Of a stretch of 64,000 nucleotides of DNA, positions 8,182-18,690 are shown in pieces; positions within the stretch are counted from its first letter, which is position 1; the number at the start of each line of letters is the position of its first letter. Under the pieces are notes generated by a model. That model searched no databases. It was given only the letters and a program-made list of their open reading frames with translations, and had not been told where the DNA came from. Position numbers and translations under genes: made by a program. This DNA is from Streptomyces sp. SID13726 (GTDB taxonomy: Bacteria > Actinomycetota > Actinomycetes > Streptomycetales > Streptomycetaceae), in assembly GCF_010548375.1 (NCBI RefSeq), contig NZ_JAAGLY010000011.1, positions 186,001 to 250,000 on the forward strand, read 5' to 3'.

Positions 8182-9212
8182 CCGTGCTCCCCCAGCCCGG
8201 GCGCCGGACGGTACGACGGCTCGTATCCGGCGACCCGGATCGGGCCGGCGACCAGCCGATGGTCACCGGCCCTCACGATCATCTCCGGGGCCGCGTCCAG
8301 CGCCTCCGGCAGTGTGCGTACGGCCGCCGCCGGTACCCCGAGCGGCCGCAACCGCGCCTCCCACCCCCGGGCCGTGTCGGCGCCGAGGGCCCGGGTGACG
8401 GCACCGAGCACCTCGTCCCGCCGCGCCGCACGCTCCGCCATGGTCGGGAAGCCGTCGATCCCCGCCTCGGCCGCGAAGCTCTTCCAGAAGCCGTCATGGG
8501 TGACGAAGAGCGCCAAGTGCCCCTGGGCCGTGGGGAAGAGCTGGGCCGGCACATAGTACGAGTGGGCCCCGTTCGGCAGCCGCCGAGGCTCGGTGCCCTC
8601 GTTGAGGTACGCCGAGGCGCGGTAGTTGAGCTGCGCCAGCATCACGTCCCTGAGCGCGACCTCGACCTGCCCGCCCCGCCCGGACACGATCTGCGCGAGC
8701 AGCCCCAACGCGGCGGTCAGGGCGGCGGAGTTGTCGACCGAGGAGTAACCGGGCAGCATGGGCGGCCCGTCGGGATCGCCGGTGAGCGCGGCCACGCCGG
8801 TCGCGGCCTGGATGACGTAGTCGAACGCGGGGTCGTCGCCCGCGTCGAGGCCGTATCCGGTGACGGCGACGCAGACGATCCGCTCGTTCCGGCGGCGCAG
8901 GCTGTCGTACGTCAGCCCGAGCCGCCGTATCACCGACGGCTTGAGGTTGACGAGCAACGCGTGGGCGTCCGCGACCAGTTCACCCAGCCGTGCCTGTCCC
9001 GCCTCCGTCGTGAGGTCGAGGCAGACGCTGCGCTTGTTGCGGTTGAGGCTCGCGAAGTAGGCGTCGGAGACCTGGCGGGAGAGGTCACCGCCGGGCGGCT
9101 CGACCTTGGTGACGTCGGCGCCGAGGTCGGCGAGGAGCATGGTGGCGAAGGGGCCCGCGAGGATGTGGCCGACTTCGAGGATGCGGATGCCCGAGAGAGG
9201 CCCCGGTGTCAT
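8172..9212 (-). CDS. Family III CoA transferase (CaiB/BaiF type)
   Basis: A 346-residue protein with the family N-terminus (GIRILEVGHILAGPFATM) followed by LGADVTKVEPPGGD, RNKRSVCLDL and the DYVIQAATG stretch. It moves CoA from a donor thioester to a carboxylic acid, or racemises 2-methylacyl-CoAs in some relatives. The start at 9212 overlaps the LLM oxidoreductase stop as ATGA, which shows coupling. It is the last gene of the mutase operon. A role in priming or recycling CoA for the mutase substrate is inferred. Confidence 0.92.
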   Translation of the reverse strand: MTPGPLSGIRILEVGHILAGPFATMLLADLGADVTKVEPPGGDLSRQVSDAYFASLNRNKRSVCLDLTTEAGQARLGELVADAHALLVNLKPSVIRRLGLTYDSLRRRNERIVCVAVTGYGLDAGDDPAFDYVIQAATGVAALTGDPDGPPMLPGYSSVDNSAALTAALGLLAQIVSGRGGQVEVALRDVMLAQLNYRASAYLNEGTEPRRLPNGAHSYYVPAQLFPTAQGHLALFVTHDGFWKSFAAEAGIDGFPTMAERAARRDEVLGAVTRALGADTARGWEARLRPLGVPAAAVRTLPEALDAAPEMIVRAGDHRLVAGPIRVAGYEPSYRPAPGLGEHGHS

Positions 9213-10165
9213 CGGAAGCTCGCGGCGAGCGAGGCGATCATCTCTCGTGTACGGCGCTTGGAGGCGACGAGTTCGTCGCGGCCCTCGCCGATCGGCAGGA
9301 GGCGTACGGACAGGTCGGTGACCCCGGCGTCGGCGAACCGCTGGAAGCGGGCCGCGATGGCGCTCTCGTCGCCCGCCGCGCACAGGTCGCCGACGTCCTC
9401 GGCGTCGCCGTACTCCAGCAGGCGCTGGTAGTTGGGCGAGATCTCGGCCTCGCCGAGGATGCGGTTGGCGCGGGTGCGGGCCGCGTCGACCTCCGAGGGG
9501 CGGCACAGGCAGACCGGGATACCGGCGACGATCCGGGGTGCGGGGCGTCCGGCGGTCTCGGCGGCCTTGGTGATGCGCGGGACGACGTGGTCGGAGACGG
9601 CCTTCTCGTCGGCCATCCACAGCACGGTCCCGTCGGCCCGCTCCCCCGCGAGGGCCAGCATGACCGGGCCGAGGGCGGCGAGCAGGACGGGCAGCGGGGC
9701 GACGGGGGCGAGGTCGAGGGGGTTGTGCACGGTGTAGGTGCGGTTCTTGACGTCGATGGGGCCGGGGCCGTTGCGGGCCGCGTCCAGGATGTCGAGGTAG
9801 TCGCGGGTGAGGCCGGCCGGGCGTTCGTAGGGCAGGCCGAGCATGTCCTGGATGATCCAGTGGTGCGAGGGGCCGACGCCGAGGGCGAGCCGTCCGCCGG
9901 TGGCGGCCTGGGTGGACAGGGCCTGCCGGGCGAGGGCGATCGGGTGCTGGGCCTGGAGCGGTACGACGGCGGTGCCCAGCTCGATCCGGCTGGTCGCGGT
10001 GCCCATCAGGGCGACGGCGGTCAACGCGTCGAAGTCGGTGGGCACTTGGGGTATCCAGGCGGTGTCCATGCCCGCGGACTCGGCCCATTCGACGTCCGCG
10101 ATCATCCGGGAGGCCTTGCGCGCGGAGTCGCCGCGCTCGGGCCCGATCATCACTCCGATGCGCAT
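9209..10165 (-). CDS. LLM-class, probably F420-dependent oxidoreductase
   Basis: A 318-residue luciferase-like TIM-barrel protein starting MRIGVMIGPERGD. The segments WAESAGMDTAWIPQ, LGTAVVPLQAQHP and LALGVGPSHHWI are typical of coenzyme F420-dependent LLM proteins in actinobacteria. It probably performs a hydride transfer with F420, and flavin use cannot be excluded. It overlaps the small mutase subunit gene by 16 bp and has its own GGAGGG site. An F420 enzyme inside a B12 mutase operon is unusual and suggests a redox step on the mutase substrate or product. Confidence 0.88.
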   Translation of the reverse strand: MRIGVMIGPERGDSARKASRMIADVEWAESAGMDTAWIPQVPTDFDALTAVALMGTATSRIELGTAVVPLQAQHPIALARQALSTQAATGGRLALGVGPSHHWIIQDMLGLPYERPAGLTRDYLDILDAARNGPGPIDVKNRTYTVHNPLDLAPVAPLPVLLAALGPVMLALAGERADGTVLWMADEKAVSDHVVPRITKAAETAGRPAPRIVAGIPVCLCRPSEVDAARTRANRILGEAEISPNYQRLLEYGDAEDVGDLCAAGDESAIAARFQRFADAGVTDLSVRLLPIGEGRDELVASKRRTREMIASLAASFR

Positions 10166-10559
10166 GTTCTTCCCTCCAGAGTCAGGGCGCGTACGTCCGT
10201 CACCACGACGTCGAGCGGTGTCCCGGTCGGGAACACGGCCGCGGCGCCGGCGGCCTTCAGGCGGGGTACGTCGGCGGGCGGGATGGTGCCGCCGACGACG
10301 ACCGTGATGTCGCCCGCGTCGGCGGCCCTCAGCCCCTCCACGGTCCGTGCCGTGAGGGCGAGATGGGCGCCGGAGAGCATGCTCAGGCCGACGACCGCGA
10401 CGTCCTCCTGCACGGCCGTGGCGACGATGTCCTCGACGCGCTGCCGGATGCCGGTGAACACGACCTCGAAGCCCGCGTCGCGCAGCGCCCGCGCGACGAT
10501 CTTGGCGCCCCGGTCGTGGCCGTCGAGACCGGGCTTGGCGATGAGGATGCGGGTGCCCA

Positions 10560-10560
<1 letters not shown>
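10150..10560 (-). CDS. B12-binding small subunit of an acyl-CoA mutase
   Basis: A 136-residue cobalamin-binding domain, the size of IcmB/HcmB-type small subunits. The DxHxxG motif that supplies the lower axial histidine is DGHDRG (residues 14-19). The second and third B12 contacts appear as VGLSMLSGAH and VVVGGTIPPAD. Its ATG shares one base with the stop of the large subunit gene. It should bind adenosylcobalamin and dock on the large subunit. Confidence 0.93.
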
Positions 10561-12152
<1,592 letters not shown>

Positions 12153-12155
12153 CGT

Positions 12156-12200
12156 CGGATACGGTACTTGCACAAAATGAGAATGCCAATACCGTATCCG
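12156..12200. promoter_or_regulatory. Inverted repeat flanking the GAGAAT half-site upstream of the mutase
   Basis: CGGATACGGTA (12156-12166) is repeated in perfect inverted form as TACCGTATCCG (12190-12200), with 23 bases between. The spacer contains ATGAGAATGC (12177-12186), identical over ten bases to the left half of the palindrome at 1480. The left arm abuts the mutase start codon, so this could be an operator pair or a leader hairpin that controls translation. Confidence 0.5.
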
Positions 12201-12225
12201 TCGACAGATGTTCTCCCAACCGGGG

Positions 12226-14277
12226 TCAGTCCTCCGTGAGCACCTTCACGTCCCAGGGGCCGAGCGGCACCTCCTCGGTGTACGCCGTGTCCGACAGCGC
12301 GTCCCGGACGGGCGCCGGCACCGGGACCGTCACCTCGTCCCACGACCAGTTGTGCAGGAAGCGCACCCGGCGGCCGTCCCGTGCGGTGGCCGAGGTCGCG
12401 GTGACGGCGGGGTGGGCGGGACGCCACTCGGCCGGGACGGCCCATTCGAACAGGGCCCGCGCGAAGGCGGGGTCGGGGACCGTGCCGACGTAGGTGATCC
12501 GGCCCTCGCCGCAGCTCCGGGTGGTGGCGGCTGGCCAGCGGCCGAAGTGCGGGTGCGCGTAGGTCGCGAGCGCTTCGGCGCCCTGCGGCTGGAGTCCGTC
12601 GGCCCAGTGCAGGGCGTGCGCCTCGGGCGGCAGCGGCAGTACGGCCGTCCCGGTCACCTTCAGGGGCCAGCCGAGGTTGCTGAACTCGTCGTACATCACC
12701 CCGGCCGCCTCGGACAGCCGCCCGGGCTGCACGTCGGTACGCGCCCGCGCCTCGGTGTCGCCGTACCCGGTGCGCGGACCCAGGACCAGGTGGCCGCCCG
12801 CCTCGGCGTACGCCTTCAGCCGCTCCAGGATCTGGTCGTCGGCCGCGTAGTAGGCGGGTACGACCAGCACGGGAGGCAGGTCCTGCCCGGCGAGCTGCCC
12901 GGGGTGCAGGATGCGGGACTGCGCGCCCGCGTCGAAGGCGCCCCGGTAGAAGGCGTCGAAGACCGTCTCGTACGACCGCCCGTCCGGGCCCCCGTCCGCC
13001 AGGGCGAGCGGCGGATGGCCCTGGAGCGCCCACTTGCTGGGCCCGTCGTACAGGAAGGCCACGTCGGCGTCCGGGGTCAGGGAGGCCGCGAGGTCGCCCG
13101 CCTTCTCCAACTCCGCGCCGAGCACGGCGAGTTCCCGGTACACCCGGCCGGGCCTGCCGTTGTGCGGGAGGACGCCGCCCCAGTAGGTCTCGGCGCCGAA
13201 GTGCAGGGTGTGCCAGTGCCAGTACTCGATCATCGAGGCACCACGGGAGATCAACGCCCAGGCGGCCTGGCGCCATTGGCCGTCGTAGGCGGGGCGGTTG
13301 TTCCACGGGTAGCTGATGGCCTGCGCGTTGGTCTCCGTGACGAGGAAGGGTTCCTGGCGGGAGGAGTACATGCGGTCGGCGCTGCGGTACAGGGCCCAGG
13401 TGCCGTTGGTCGTCCAGTCCTGGCCGTCCCGGCCGCGGTCGGGCAGTTCGAGGGCGTCCTGCATCGTGTAGTACGGGTTGCCCGCGGTGACGTCGAGACG
13501 TTCGGTGAGCTTGTCGTCCTCGACGCCGGGGCGGTCGTAGGAGATGCAGGTGGTGACGAACTGCCCGGGGCGGGCGTACTCCCGGACGATGTCCGCCTGC
13601 CAGCCGATGAACTCGGTGACCAGCCGGGCCTGGAAGCGCCGCCAGGCCAGGTCGTACTGCGGCTGGACGTTGCCGTCGGGGGTCCACAGGTCGGCCCAGG
13701 TGGACAGCCGGTGCGACCAGTAGACGAGGCCCCATTCGCGGTTCAGGGTCTCCACATCGCCGTAGCGTGCCCGGAGTTCGTCGGTGAAGCGCTGGAACAC
13801 GCCCTGGTTGTGCAGGAGATGGAGGCCGGGTTCGTTGTCGACCTGGTAGCCGATGACGGCCGGGTGGTCGGCGTAGCGGGCGATGATCCGGCGGATGACC
13901 CGTTCGGCGTGGAAGAGGAACGCCGGGTGGGTGAGGTCGACCTCCTGCCGGGCACCCCAGCCGATGCGCTCACCGGTGCGCGACTCCCCGGCGATCTCCG
14001 GGTACTGGCGGGCCAGCCACGAGGGTACGGCGTAGGTCGGGGTGCCGAGGATCACCGAGATGCCGCGCTCGTGAGCGCCGTCGAGGACCGGCTGGAGCCA
14101 GTCGAGGTCGAAGCGGCCGTTCTCCGGCTCCCAGGTCGACCAGACGGACTCGCCGACCCGGATCACCGTGAAGCGCGCCTCGGCCATGAGGTCGAGGTCG
14201 TCCTTCAACCGCTCGTACGGCTGGTACTCGTGGTAGTAGGCGGCGCCGAACAGGACCCGGGGTGGAAGCTGGAACAT
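12226..14277 (-). CDS. GH42 beta-galactosidase
   Basis: A 683-residue family 42 glycoside hydrolase. The acid/base is Glu149 in YQVDNEPG and the nucleophile is Glu315 in LVTETNAQ. The N-terminal FGAAYYHEYQP begins the TIM barrel, and a trimerisation domain and small C-terminal beta domain follow. No signal peptide is seen, so it acts in the cytoplasm on sugars brought in by the adjacent transporter. Substrates are probably beta-galactosides, including plant galacto-oligosaccharides. It is the last gene of the LacI-led operon, 24 bp after the permease stop. Confidence 0.93.
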   Translation of the reverse strand: MFQLPPRVLFGAAYYHEYQPYERLKDDLDLMAEARFTVIRVGESVWSTWEPENGRFDLDWLQPVLDGAHERGISVILGTPTYAVPSWLARQYPEIAGESRTGERIGWGARQEVDLTHPAFLFHAERVIRRIIARYADHPAVIGYQVDNEPGLHLLHNQGVFQRFTDELRARYGDVETLNREWGLVYWSHRLSTWADLWTPDGNVQPQYDLAWRRFQARLVTEFIGWQADIVREYARPGQFVTTCISYDRPGVEDDKLTERLDVTAGNPYYTMQDALELPDRGRDGQDWTTNGTWALYRSADRMYSSRQEPFLVTETNAQAISYPWNNRPAYDGQWRQAAWALISRGASMIEYWHWHTLHFGAETYWGGVLPHNGRPGRVYRELAVLGAELEKAGDLAASLTPDADVAFLYDGPSKWALQGHPPLALADGGPDGRSYETVFDAFYRGAFDAGAQSRILHPGQLAGQDLPPVLVVPAYYAADDQILERLKAYAEAGGHLVLGPRTGYGDTEARARTDVQPGRLSEAAGVMYDEFSNLGWPLKVTGTAVLPLPPEAHALHWADGLQPQGAEALATYAHPHFGRWPAATTRSCGEGRITYVGTVPDPAFARALFEWAVPAEWRPAHPAVTATSATARDGRRVRFLHNWSWDEVTVPVPAPVRDALSDTAYTEEVPLGPWDVKVLTED

Positions 14278-14300
14278 CCTTCTCCAATACGGTGGTTGAG

Positions 14301-15119
14301 TCAGCCTTTGACGGCGCCGGTGGACAGCCCCTCCAGGAGCTGCTTGCGCAACAGGACGAAGAGGGCGACCGCGGGCACCACGGCGATGACGGCTCCGGCG
14401 AGCACGAGGTCGTACTGCCGTTGCTCGGAGACGAAGAGGGTCTGGAGGCCCAGTGGCAGGGTGTACTGGGAGCTGTCGGAGACCAGCACCAGCGGCCACA
14501 GGAAGCTGTTGTAGCTCTGGAGGAACTGCCAGACGGCGAGCGCGCCGAGGGAGGGCCGCAGCAGGGGCAGCACGATGGTGCGGAAGATGCCGAACTCACT
14601 GGCCCCGTCGATGCGGGCGGCCTCCAGGACGGAGTCCGGGACGGACTGCACGATGTACTGCTGCATCATGAAGATCCCGAACGCGGGCGCCACCCACGGC
14701 ACGATCAGCGCGAACCACGGGCTGCCGAGGCCGGACTTGACGAGGATCACGAACAGCGGGACCAGGATGACCGCGAACGGGATCGACAGCGAGCTGAACA
14801 TCACCCCGAACAGCAGCCGTTTCCCGGCGAAGCGGAACTTGGCGAAGCCGTAGCCCGCCAGGGCGCAGACGAACACCGAGACCGTGGTGGCGACGAGGGC
14901 GACGACCGTGCTCATCAGGAACCAGCGCCAGAACGGCTGCCCGGAGAACAGGCGTTGGTAGTTGTCGAGCGTGAACGGGTCGGGGATCAGCCGGGGCGGG
15001 TAGGCGAAGATGTCGCCGCGCGGCTTGAACGAACCGCTGAGCGCCCAGAGCAGCGGGGCGAGGAAGGCGAGGAGCAGCAGGACGAGCGTGCCGTACAGGG
15101 GTATGCGGGTGCGCATCAT
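14301..15119 (-). CDS. Carbohydrate ABC transporter permease (MalG type)
   Basis: A 272-residue inner-membrane permease with about six hydrophobic segments. The EAA loop that contacts the ATPase is seen as LEAARIDGASEFGIFRTIVL. Its first codon overlaps the preceding permease stop as ATGA. No ATP-binding subunit is encoded in this operon, so it likely uses a shared MsiK-type ATPase, as is usual for Streptomyces sugar importers. Confidence 0.93.
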   Translation of the reverse strand: MMRTRIPLYGTLVLLLLAFLAPLLWALSGSFKPRGDIFAYPPRLIPDPFTLDNYQRLFSGQPFWRWFLMSTVVALVATTVSVFVCALAGYGFAKFRFAGKRLLFGVMFSSLSIPFAVILVPLFVILVKSGLGSPWFALIVPWVAPAFGIFMMQQYIVQSVPDSVLEAARIDGASEFGIFRTIVLPLLRPSLGALAVWQFLQSYNSFLWPLVLVSDSSQYTLPLGLQTLFVSEQRQYDLVLAGAVIAVVPAVALFVLLRKQLLEGLSTGAVKG

Positions 15120-16057
15120 GCGGACGCCCTCCCGATGCCGAGGAGCCGGTTGAAGAGCTGGCTGAGGCCGAAGACCAGGACGAACAGCACGACGGCTGCG
15201 GCTGCCGCGTAGCCGAACTGCTGGCGCTGGAAGGCCGCCCGGTAGATGAACATCGTGACGGAGAGCGTCGATTCGGCCGGTCCGCCGCCGGTCAGCAGGT
15301 AAGGCTCCTCGAAGATCTGGGCCGCGCCGATGAAGGAGGTGACAACGACGAACGCCGTCACCGGCTTCAGCGCCGGCAGGGTGACGGTGGTGAAGGTGCG
15401 CAGACGTCCGGCGCCGTCGAGGGCGGCGGCCTCGTACAACTCCTTCGGCACGTTCTGGAGTCCGGCGAGGAAGAACACCGTGAGGTAGCCGGTCCAGCGC
15501 CACAGCATCACCACCGCGATGCTCACCTTGGCGAGGCTCGGATCGCCGAGCCAGTCGACTCCGCCGGTCCCGAACAGGGCCCGCAGGACGGAGTTGATCA
15601 GGCCGAACTGCCGGTCGAAGAGCAGGCCGAAGATGAGGGCGACGAGGATCGGCGAGACCACGATCGGCACGAAGTAGGCGGTGCGCCACAGGTCACGGGC
15701 GCGCAGGCCACGGGTGTTGAGGGCCTGCGCGATCAGCAGGGCGAGCGGGACGACGACACAGACGGCGACGAGCACGAAGACGCCGGTGTTGCCGAGCGCC
15801 CGGTGGAAGCTGATGTCGGTGAGCAGGTTGCGGTAGTTGCGCAGGCCGACCCAGTGCGGGGCGCCGAGACCGACCCACTCGGTGAGGCTGAGCCACAGCG
15901 AGACGGCGATCGGGATCAGCATGAACAGGACGTAGAGGAGATAGAAGGGCGAGATGAAGAGGTACGGCGCCCAGGAGCCGCGGGGGCGCCGCGCGGTGCC
16001 GGGCTCGCCGGTGCGTTCGTCGGTGGTGCGGGCGTGGCCCGCGACGGCGGTGGTCAC
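15116..16057 (-). CDS. Carbohydrate ABC transporter permease (MalF type)
   Basis: A 313-residue permease with a hydrophilic N-terminus of about 30 residues, then six membrane segments beginning PYLFISPFYLLYVLF. The EAA loop is YEAAALDGAGRLRTFTTVTL. It pairs with the MalG-type permease to form the membrane channel of the importer. It starts 11 bp after the binding-protein stop. Confidence 0.93.
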   Translation of the reverse strand: MTTAVAGHARTTDERTGEPGTARRPRGSWAPYLFISPFYLLYVLFMLIPIAVSLWLSLTEWVGLGAPHWVGLRNYRNLLTDISFHRALGNTGVFVLVAVCVVVPLALLIAQALNTRGLRARDLWRTAYFVPIVVSPILVALIFGLLFDRQFGLINSVLRALFGTGGVDWLGDPSLAKVSIAVVMLWRWTGYLTVFFLAGLQNVPKELYEAAALDGAGRLRTFTTVTLPALKPVTAFVVVTSFIGAAQIFEEPYLLTGGGPAESTLSVTMFIYRAAFQRQQFGYAAAAAVVLFVLVFGLSQLFNRLLGIGRASA

Positions 16058-16068
16058 AGCAGGGCCTC

Positions 16069-17406
16069 CTAACGTCCGGCCTGGTCGCGGTAGTCGGCCG
16101 CGGTCTGCTTGAGCGCCTGGCGTGGGCTGACGTCACCGCGGTAGGCGCGCAGGAGGTTTCCGGCGAGGACGTCGAAGAGGATCGACTGGTCGGGGCTCTG
16201 GTGGAAGGCGAGGACGTCGGGCAGCAACGACCGGTACAGCCTGAAGAGTTGCTGGCCGCCGCAGAAGTCGTCCTTCGTGGCGTTGAGCGCCGGGTCCTCG
16301 TAGACCGAGCGGCGGGTGGGCAGATAGCCGGTCTCGGTGAAGCGGCGGACCTGGCCGTCATGGGTGAGCCAGGTGTTGAGGAGGAAGTCGACGGCCGCCC
16401 CGGTGTTGGCCTTGTCCTTGACGACGCCGAAGCCGGTGCCGCCGAGCGCCGCGGTCCCCCCGCCGCCCTTGGAGAACCGGGGCAGGTCACGGACCCGCCA
16501 TCTCCCCTTCTGTTCGGGCACGTTGGGGACCAGGCCGTAGTTCTTGTACCAGATGGCCATGGGCAGTCCGACGACCTTGTCCGTCTTCAGGGCGGTCTGC
16601 ATGGCCGCCCCGTAGTAGTCGGAGATGTCGATGACGAAGCCGGTGCGCAGTCCCTCGCACAGGAAGCGCAGGGTCTCCTCCGCCTCCGGCGAGTCGAGGG
16701 TCAGCTCTCCGTCGGCGTCGAAGAAGGCGCCGCCGCGCTGGTAGAGGAGCATCTGGAAGGACTGGACGACCTGGCCGGTGTCGCTGCCGATCGTGGAGAC
16801 GACACAGAGGGAGGCGCCGTGGTCCTGGTGCACACGGGCGCCGAGTTCGGCGTACTCCTCCCAAGTGGCGGTGTCCGTGGGGAGGTTCCACTTGGAGAAC
16901 AGGTCGTCGCGGTAGTAGTAGACGACCATCGGGGTGTCGGAGTCGAGCGCGTAGAGCCTGCCGTCCTTGCTGTAGGGGGCGAGGCGGGCGGGCAGCAGGT
17001 CGTCCTTGAGGCCGGGCACGGCGGCGATGTCGGCGGTGAGGTCGTGCAGCAGGCGCGGGGCGATGTCGCCGCGCAGCATGCGGGGGAAGCTGCCGATCTC
17101 GAAGCCGATCGTGTCGGGGGTGCCGCGCCCTGCGACGGCCTGGGCGAGGAGCTTGGTGACGAGGTCGGCCGGGCCCGCACGGGTGACGTCGAGGTGGTAG
17201 CGGAAGTCGGTGAGCCGGTCGGCCTCCGGGATGCCCTTGCGGAAGAAGTCCTCGTATCCGGGGTCGTGGGTCCACAGGGAGAGGGTGACGTCTCCGGAGG
17301 TGCGGGCGGTGGTGCCGGCGCCTCCGCAGGCGGTGAGGGCGGCGGCGGTGACCAGGGCGAGGGCTGTGCGCAGCAGGGCGCGGCGGGTCGGGGGTGCTGG
17401 GGACAC
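16069..17406 (-). CDS. Extracellular sugar-binding lipoprotein
   Basis: A 445-residue solute-binding protein of the ABC family 1 type. The N-terminus is Arg-Arg-rich, then hydrophobic, then has the lipobox LTACGG, so the mature protein is anchored by its cysteine outside the membrane. The body contains LSLWTHDP and GFGVVKDKANTGAAVDFL typical of the fold. The GTG start at 17406 has GAGGAG about 7 nt upstream. It captures the sugar for the two permeases, and galactosides are the likely ligand given the GH42 enzyme. Confidence 0.93.
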   Translation of the reverse strand: MSPAPPTRRALLRTALALVTAAALTACGGAGTTARTSGDVTLSLWTHDPGYEDFFRKGIPEADRLTDFRYHLDVTRAGPADLVTKLLAQAVAGRGTPDTIGFEIGSFPRMLRGDIAPRLLHDLTADIAAVPGLKDDLLPARLAPYSKDGRLYALDSDTPMVVYYYRDDLFSKWNLPTDTATWEEYAELGARVHQDHGASLCVVSTIGSDTGQVVQSFQMLLYQRGGAFFDADGELTLDSPEAEETLRFLCEGLRTGFVIDISDYYGAAMQTALKTDKVVGLPMAIWYKNYGLVPNVPEQKGRWRVRDLPRFSKGGGGTAALGGTGFGVVKDKANTGAAVDFLLNTWLTHDGQVRRFTETGYLPTRRSVYEDPALNATKDDFCGGQQLFRLYRSLLPDVLAFHQSPDQSILFDVLAGNLLRAYRGDVSPRQALKQTAADYRDQAGR

Positions 17407-17522
17407 ACGTGACTCCTCACGTGGCGCGGCTACGAGGGGGCGGGTGCGGCCGTCCCGGGCGGCACTCGCGGGCAGGGCGGACCGGCCCGCGGCGAAGGTG
17501 CCCGGGCCGTCGCGCCGACGGT

Positions 17523-18569
17523 TCAGCGGAGGGGTGGTGCGGGTTCGCGTACCGGGCCGCTGGAGGCCCGTACGGTCAACTCGCCGGTGATGCCGTGGTG
17601 TTCGGTCGGTGCCGGGCCGCCTTCGATGAGGGCGATCAGTACCTCGACGGCCCGGTCGGCGACGGCGGTGAAGTCCTGGCGGACGGTGGTCAGGGGCGGG
17701 GAGAGATAGGCGGCCGCGGGGATGTCGTCGTAGCCGACGACGCTGATGTCGCCGGGGACGGACAGGCCGGCCTCGGCGAACGCCCGGAGCGCGCCGGTCG
17801 CCATGTCGTCGTTGGCGGCGAACACCGCCGTGACGTCGGAGAGTCGGGCGAGCTGGCGGCCGGCCGCGTACCCGGAGGCGGGACTCCAGTCGCCCTCGAC
17901 CGGTAGCGGGGGTTCGGGGGCACCGGCCGCGGCGAGGGCCTCGCGCCAGCCGCGTGCACGGTCGCGGGCGGCCCACCAGTCGTGGGGTCCCGGGATGTGC
18001 CAGACCGTGCGGTGCCCCAGGGACAGCAGGTGTTCCGTGGCGGTGCGGGCGGCCGCGACCCCGTCGACGCCGACGACCGCGCTCGGCGCCTGGCCGGCGT
18101 CGACGCCCTCGCCGAGGCTGACGACCGGTACGTCCGCACTGAGCCGGAGCGGGGTGCCGTCGTCGATCGGCTCGGACAGCACGATCCCGTCCACGCCCTG
18201 TTCCAGCAGCGCCTCCACGGCGACCTGGACGGGCTGGCCCTCCAGGGTGCCGGCCAGGGCGAAGGAGTAGCCCGCCCGCTGCATGGCCCGTTCCAGGGCG
18301 AGGAGCAGGGTGGCGGGGCCGTAGAGCGCGCTGCCGAGGGAGACGACCCCGATCCGCCGGTACCGGCCCAGGAGCAGGGCGCGCGCCGCGTTGTTCGGGC
18401 GGTACCCCAGTTCCTCCACGGCCCGCAGGACGCGGTCGCGTACCTCCGGGCTGACGTGCGGCTCGCCGTTGACGACCCGTGACACGGTCTTCTGCGAGAC
18501 CCCGGCGGCCCGGGCGACCTCGGTCATGCCGGGGCCGCGCCGGGGACGTCCGGTTCCGGGTGTCTTCAT
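17523..18569 (-). CDS. LacI family transcriptional regulator
   Basis: A 348-residue repressor. The N-terminal helix-turn-helix and hinge read TEVARAAGVSQKTVSRVVNG and GYRPNNAARAL. A periplasmic-binding-protein-like sugar sensor domain follows, with GIVLSEPID and FAANDDMATGALRAF. It lies immediately upstream of the transporter and beta-galactosidase genes on the same strand, with a 116-bp gap. Two perfect operators lie in its own promoter. It probably represses itself and the operon until a galactoside or its metabolite binds. Confidence 0.93.
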   Translation of the reverse strand: MKTPGTGRPRRGPGMTEVARAAGVSQKTVSRVVNGEPHVSPEVRDRVLRAVEELGYRPNNAARALLLGRYRRIGVVSLGSALYGPATLLLALERAMQRAGYSFALAGTLEGQPVQVAVEALLEQGVDGIVLSEPIDDGTPLRLSADVPVVSLGEGVDAGQAPSAVVGVDGVAAARTATEHLLSLGHRTVWHIPGPHDWWAARDRARGWREALAAAGAPEPPLPVEGDWSPASGYAAGRQLARLSDVTAVFAANDDMATGALRAFAEAGLSVPGDISVVGYDDIPAAAYLSPPLTTVRQDFTAVADRAVEVLIALIEGGPAPTEHHGITGELTVRASSGPVREPAPPLR

Positions 18570-18582
18570 CTGGCCTCCTGTG

Positions 18583-18640
18583 GACTACGTAGTCATCTGA
18601 CTCCTGGGTCTGGCCGCTGAGCTCGCTGACTACGTAGTCA
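18583..18640. promoter_or_regulatory. Pair of LacI-type operators
   Basis: GACTACGTAGTC, a perfect 12-bp palindrome, occurs at 18583-18594 and again at 18628-18639. The second copy extends to the 14-bp TGACTACGTAGTCA. The centres are 45 bp apart, about four helical turns, which suits cooperative binding or looping. They lie 14 bp upstream of the LacI start. The central CG step is usual for LacI-family operators. Confidence 0.85.
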
Positions 18641-18690
18641 GGAGAGTGACACCCTTCTCTGGACCACGTCAATGGTCCGTGCGTGATCGA

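Noticed and set aside
9213..10088. Upstream in-frame extension of the CoA transferase gene
   Set aside because: The extension is Arg/Pro-rich and overlaps the LLM gene on the same strand. The family N-terminus starts at 9212 with an ATGA coupling.
14278..14499. Upstream extension of the GH42 gene
   Set aside because: It overlaps the permease gene and adds non-family sequence. ATG 14277 begins the barrel exactly.
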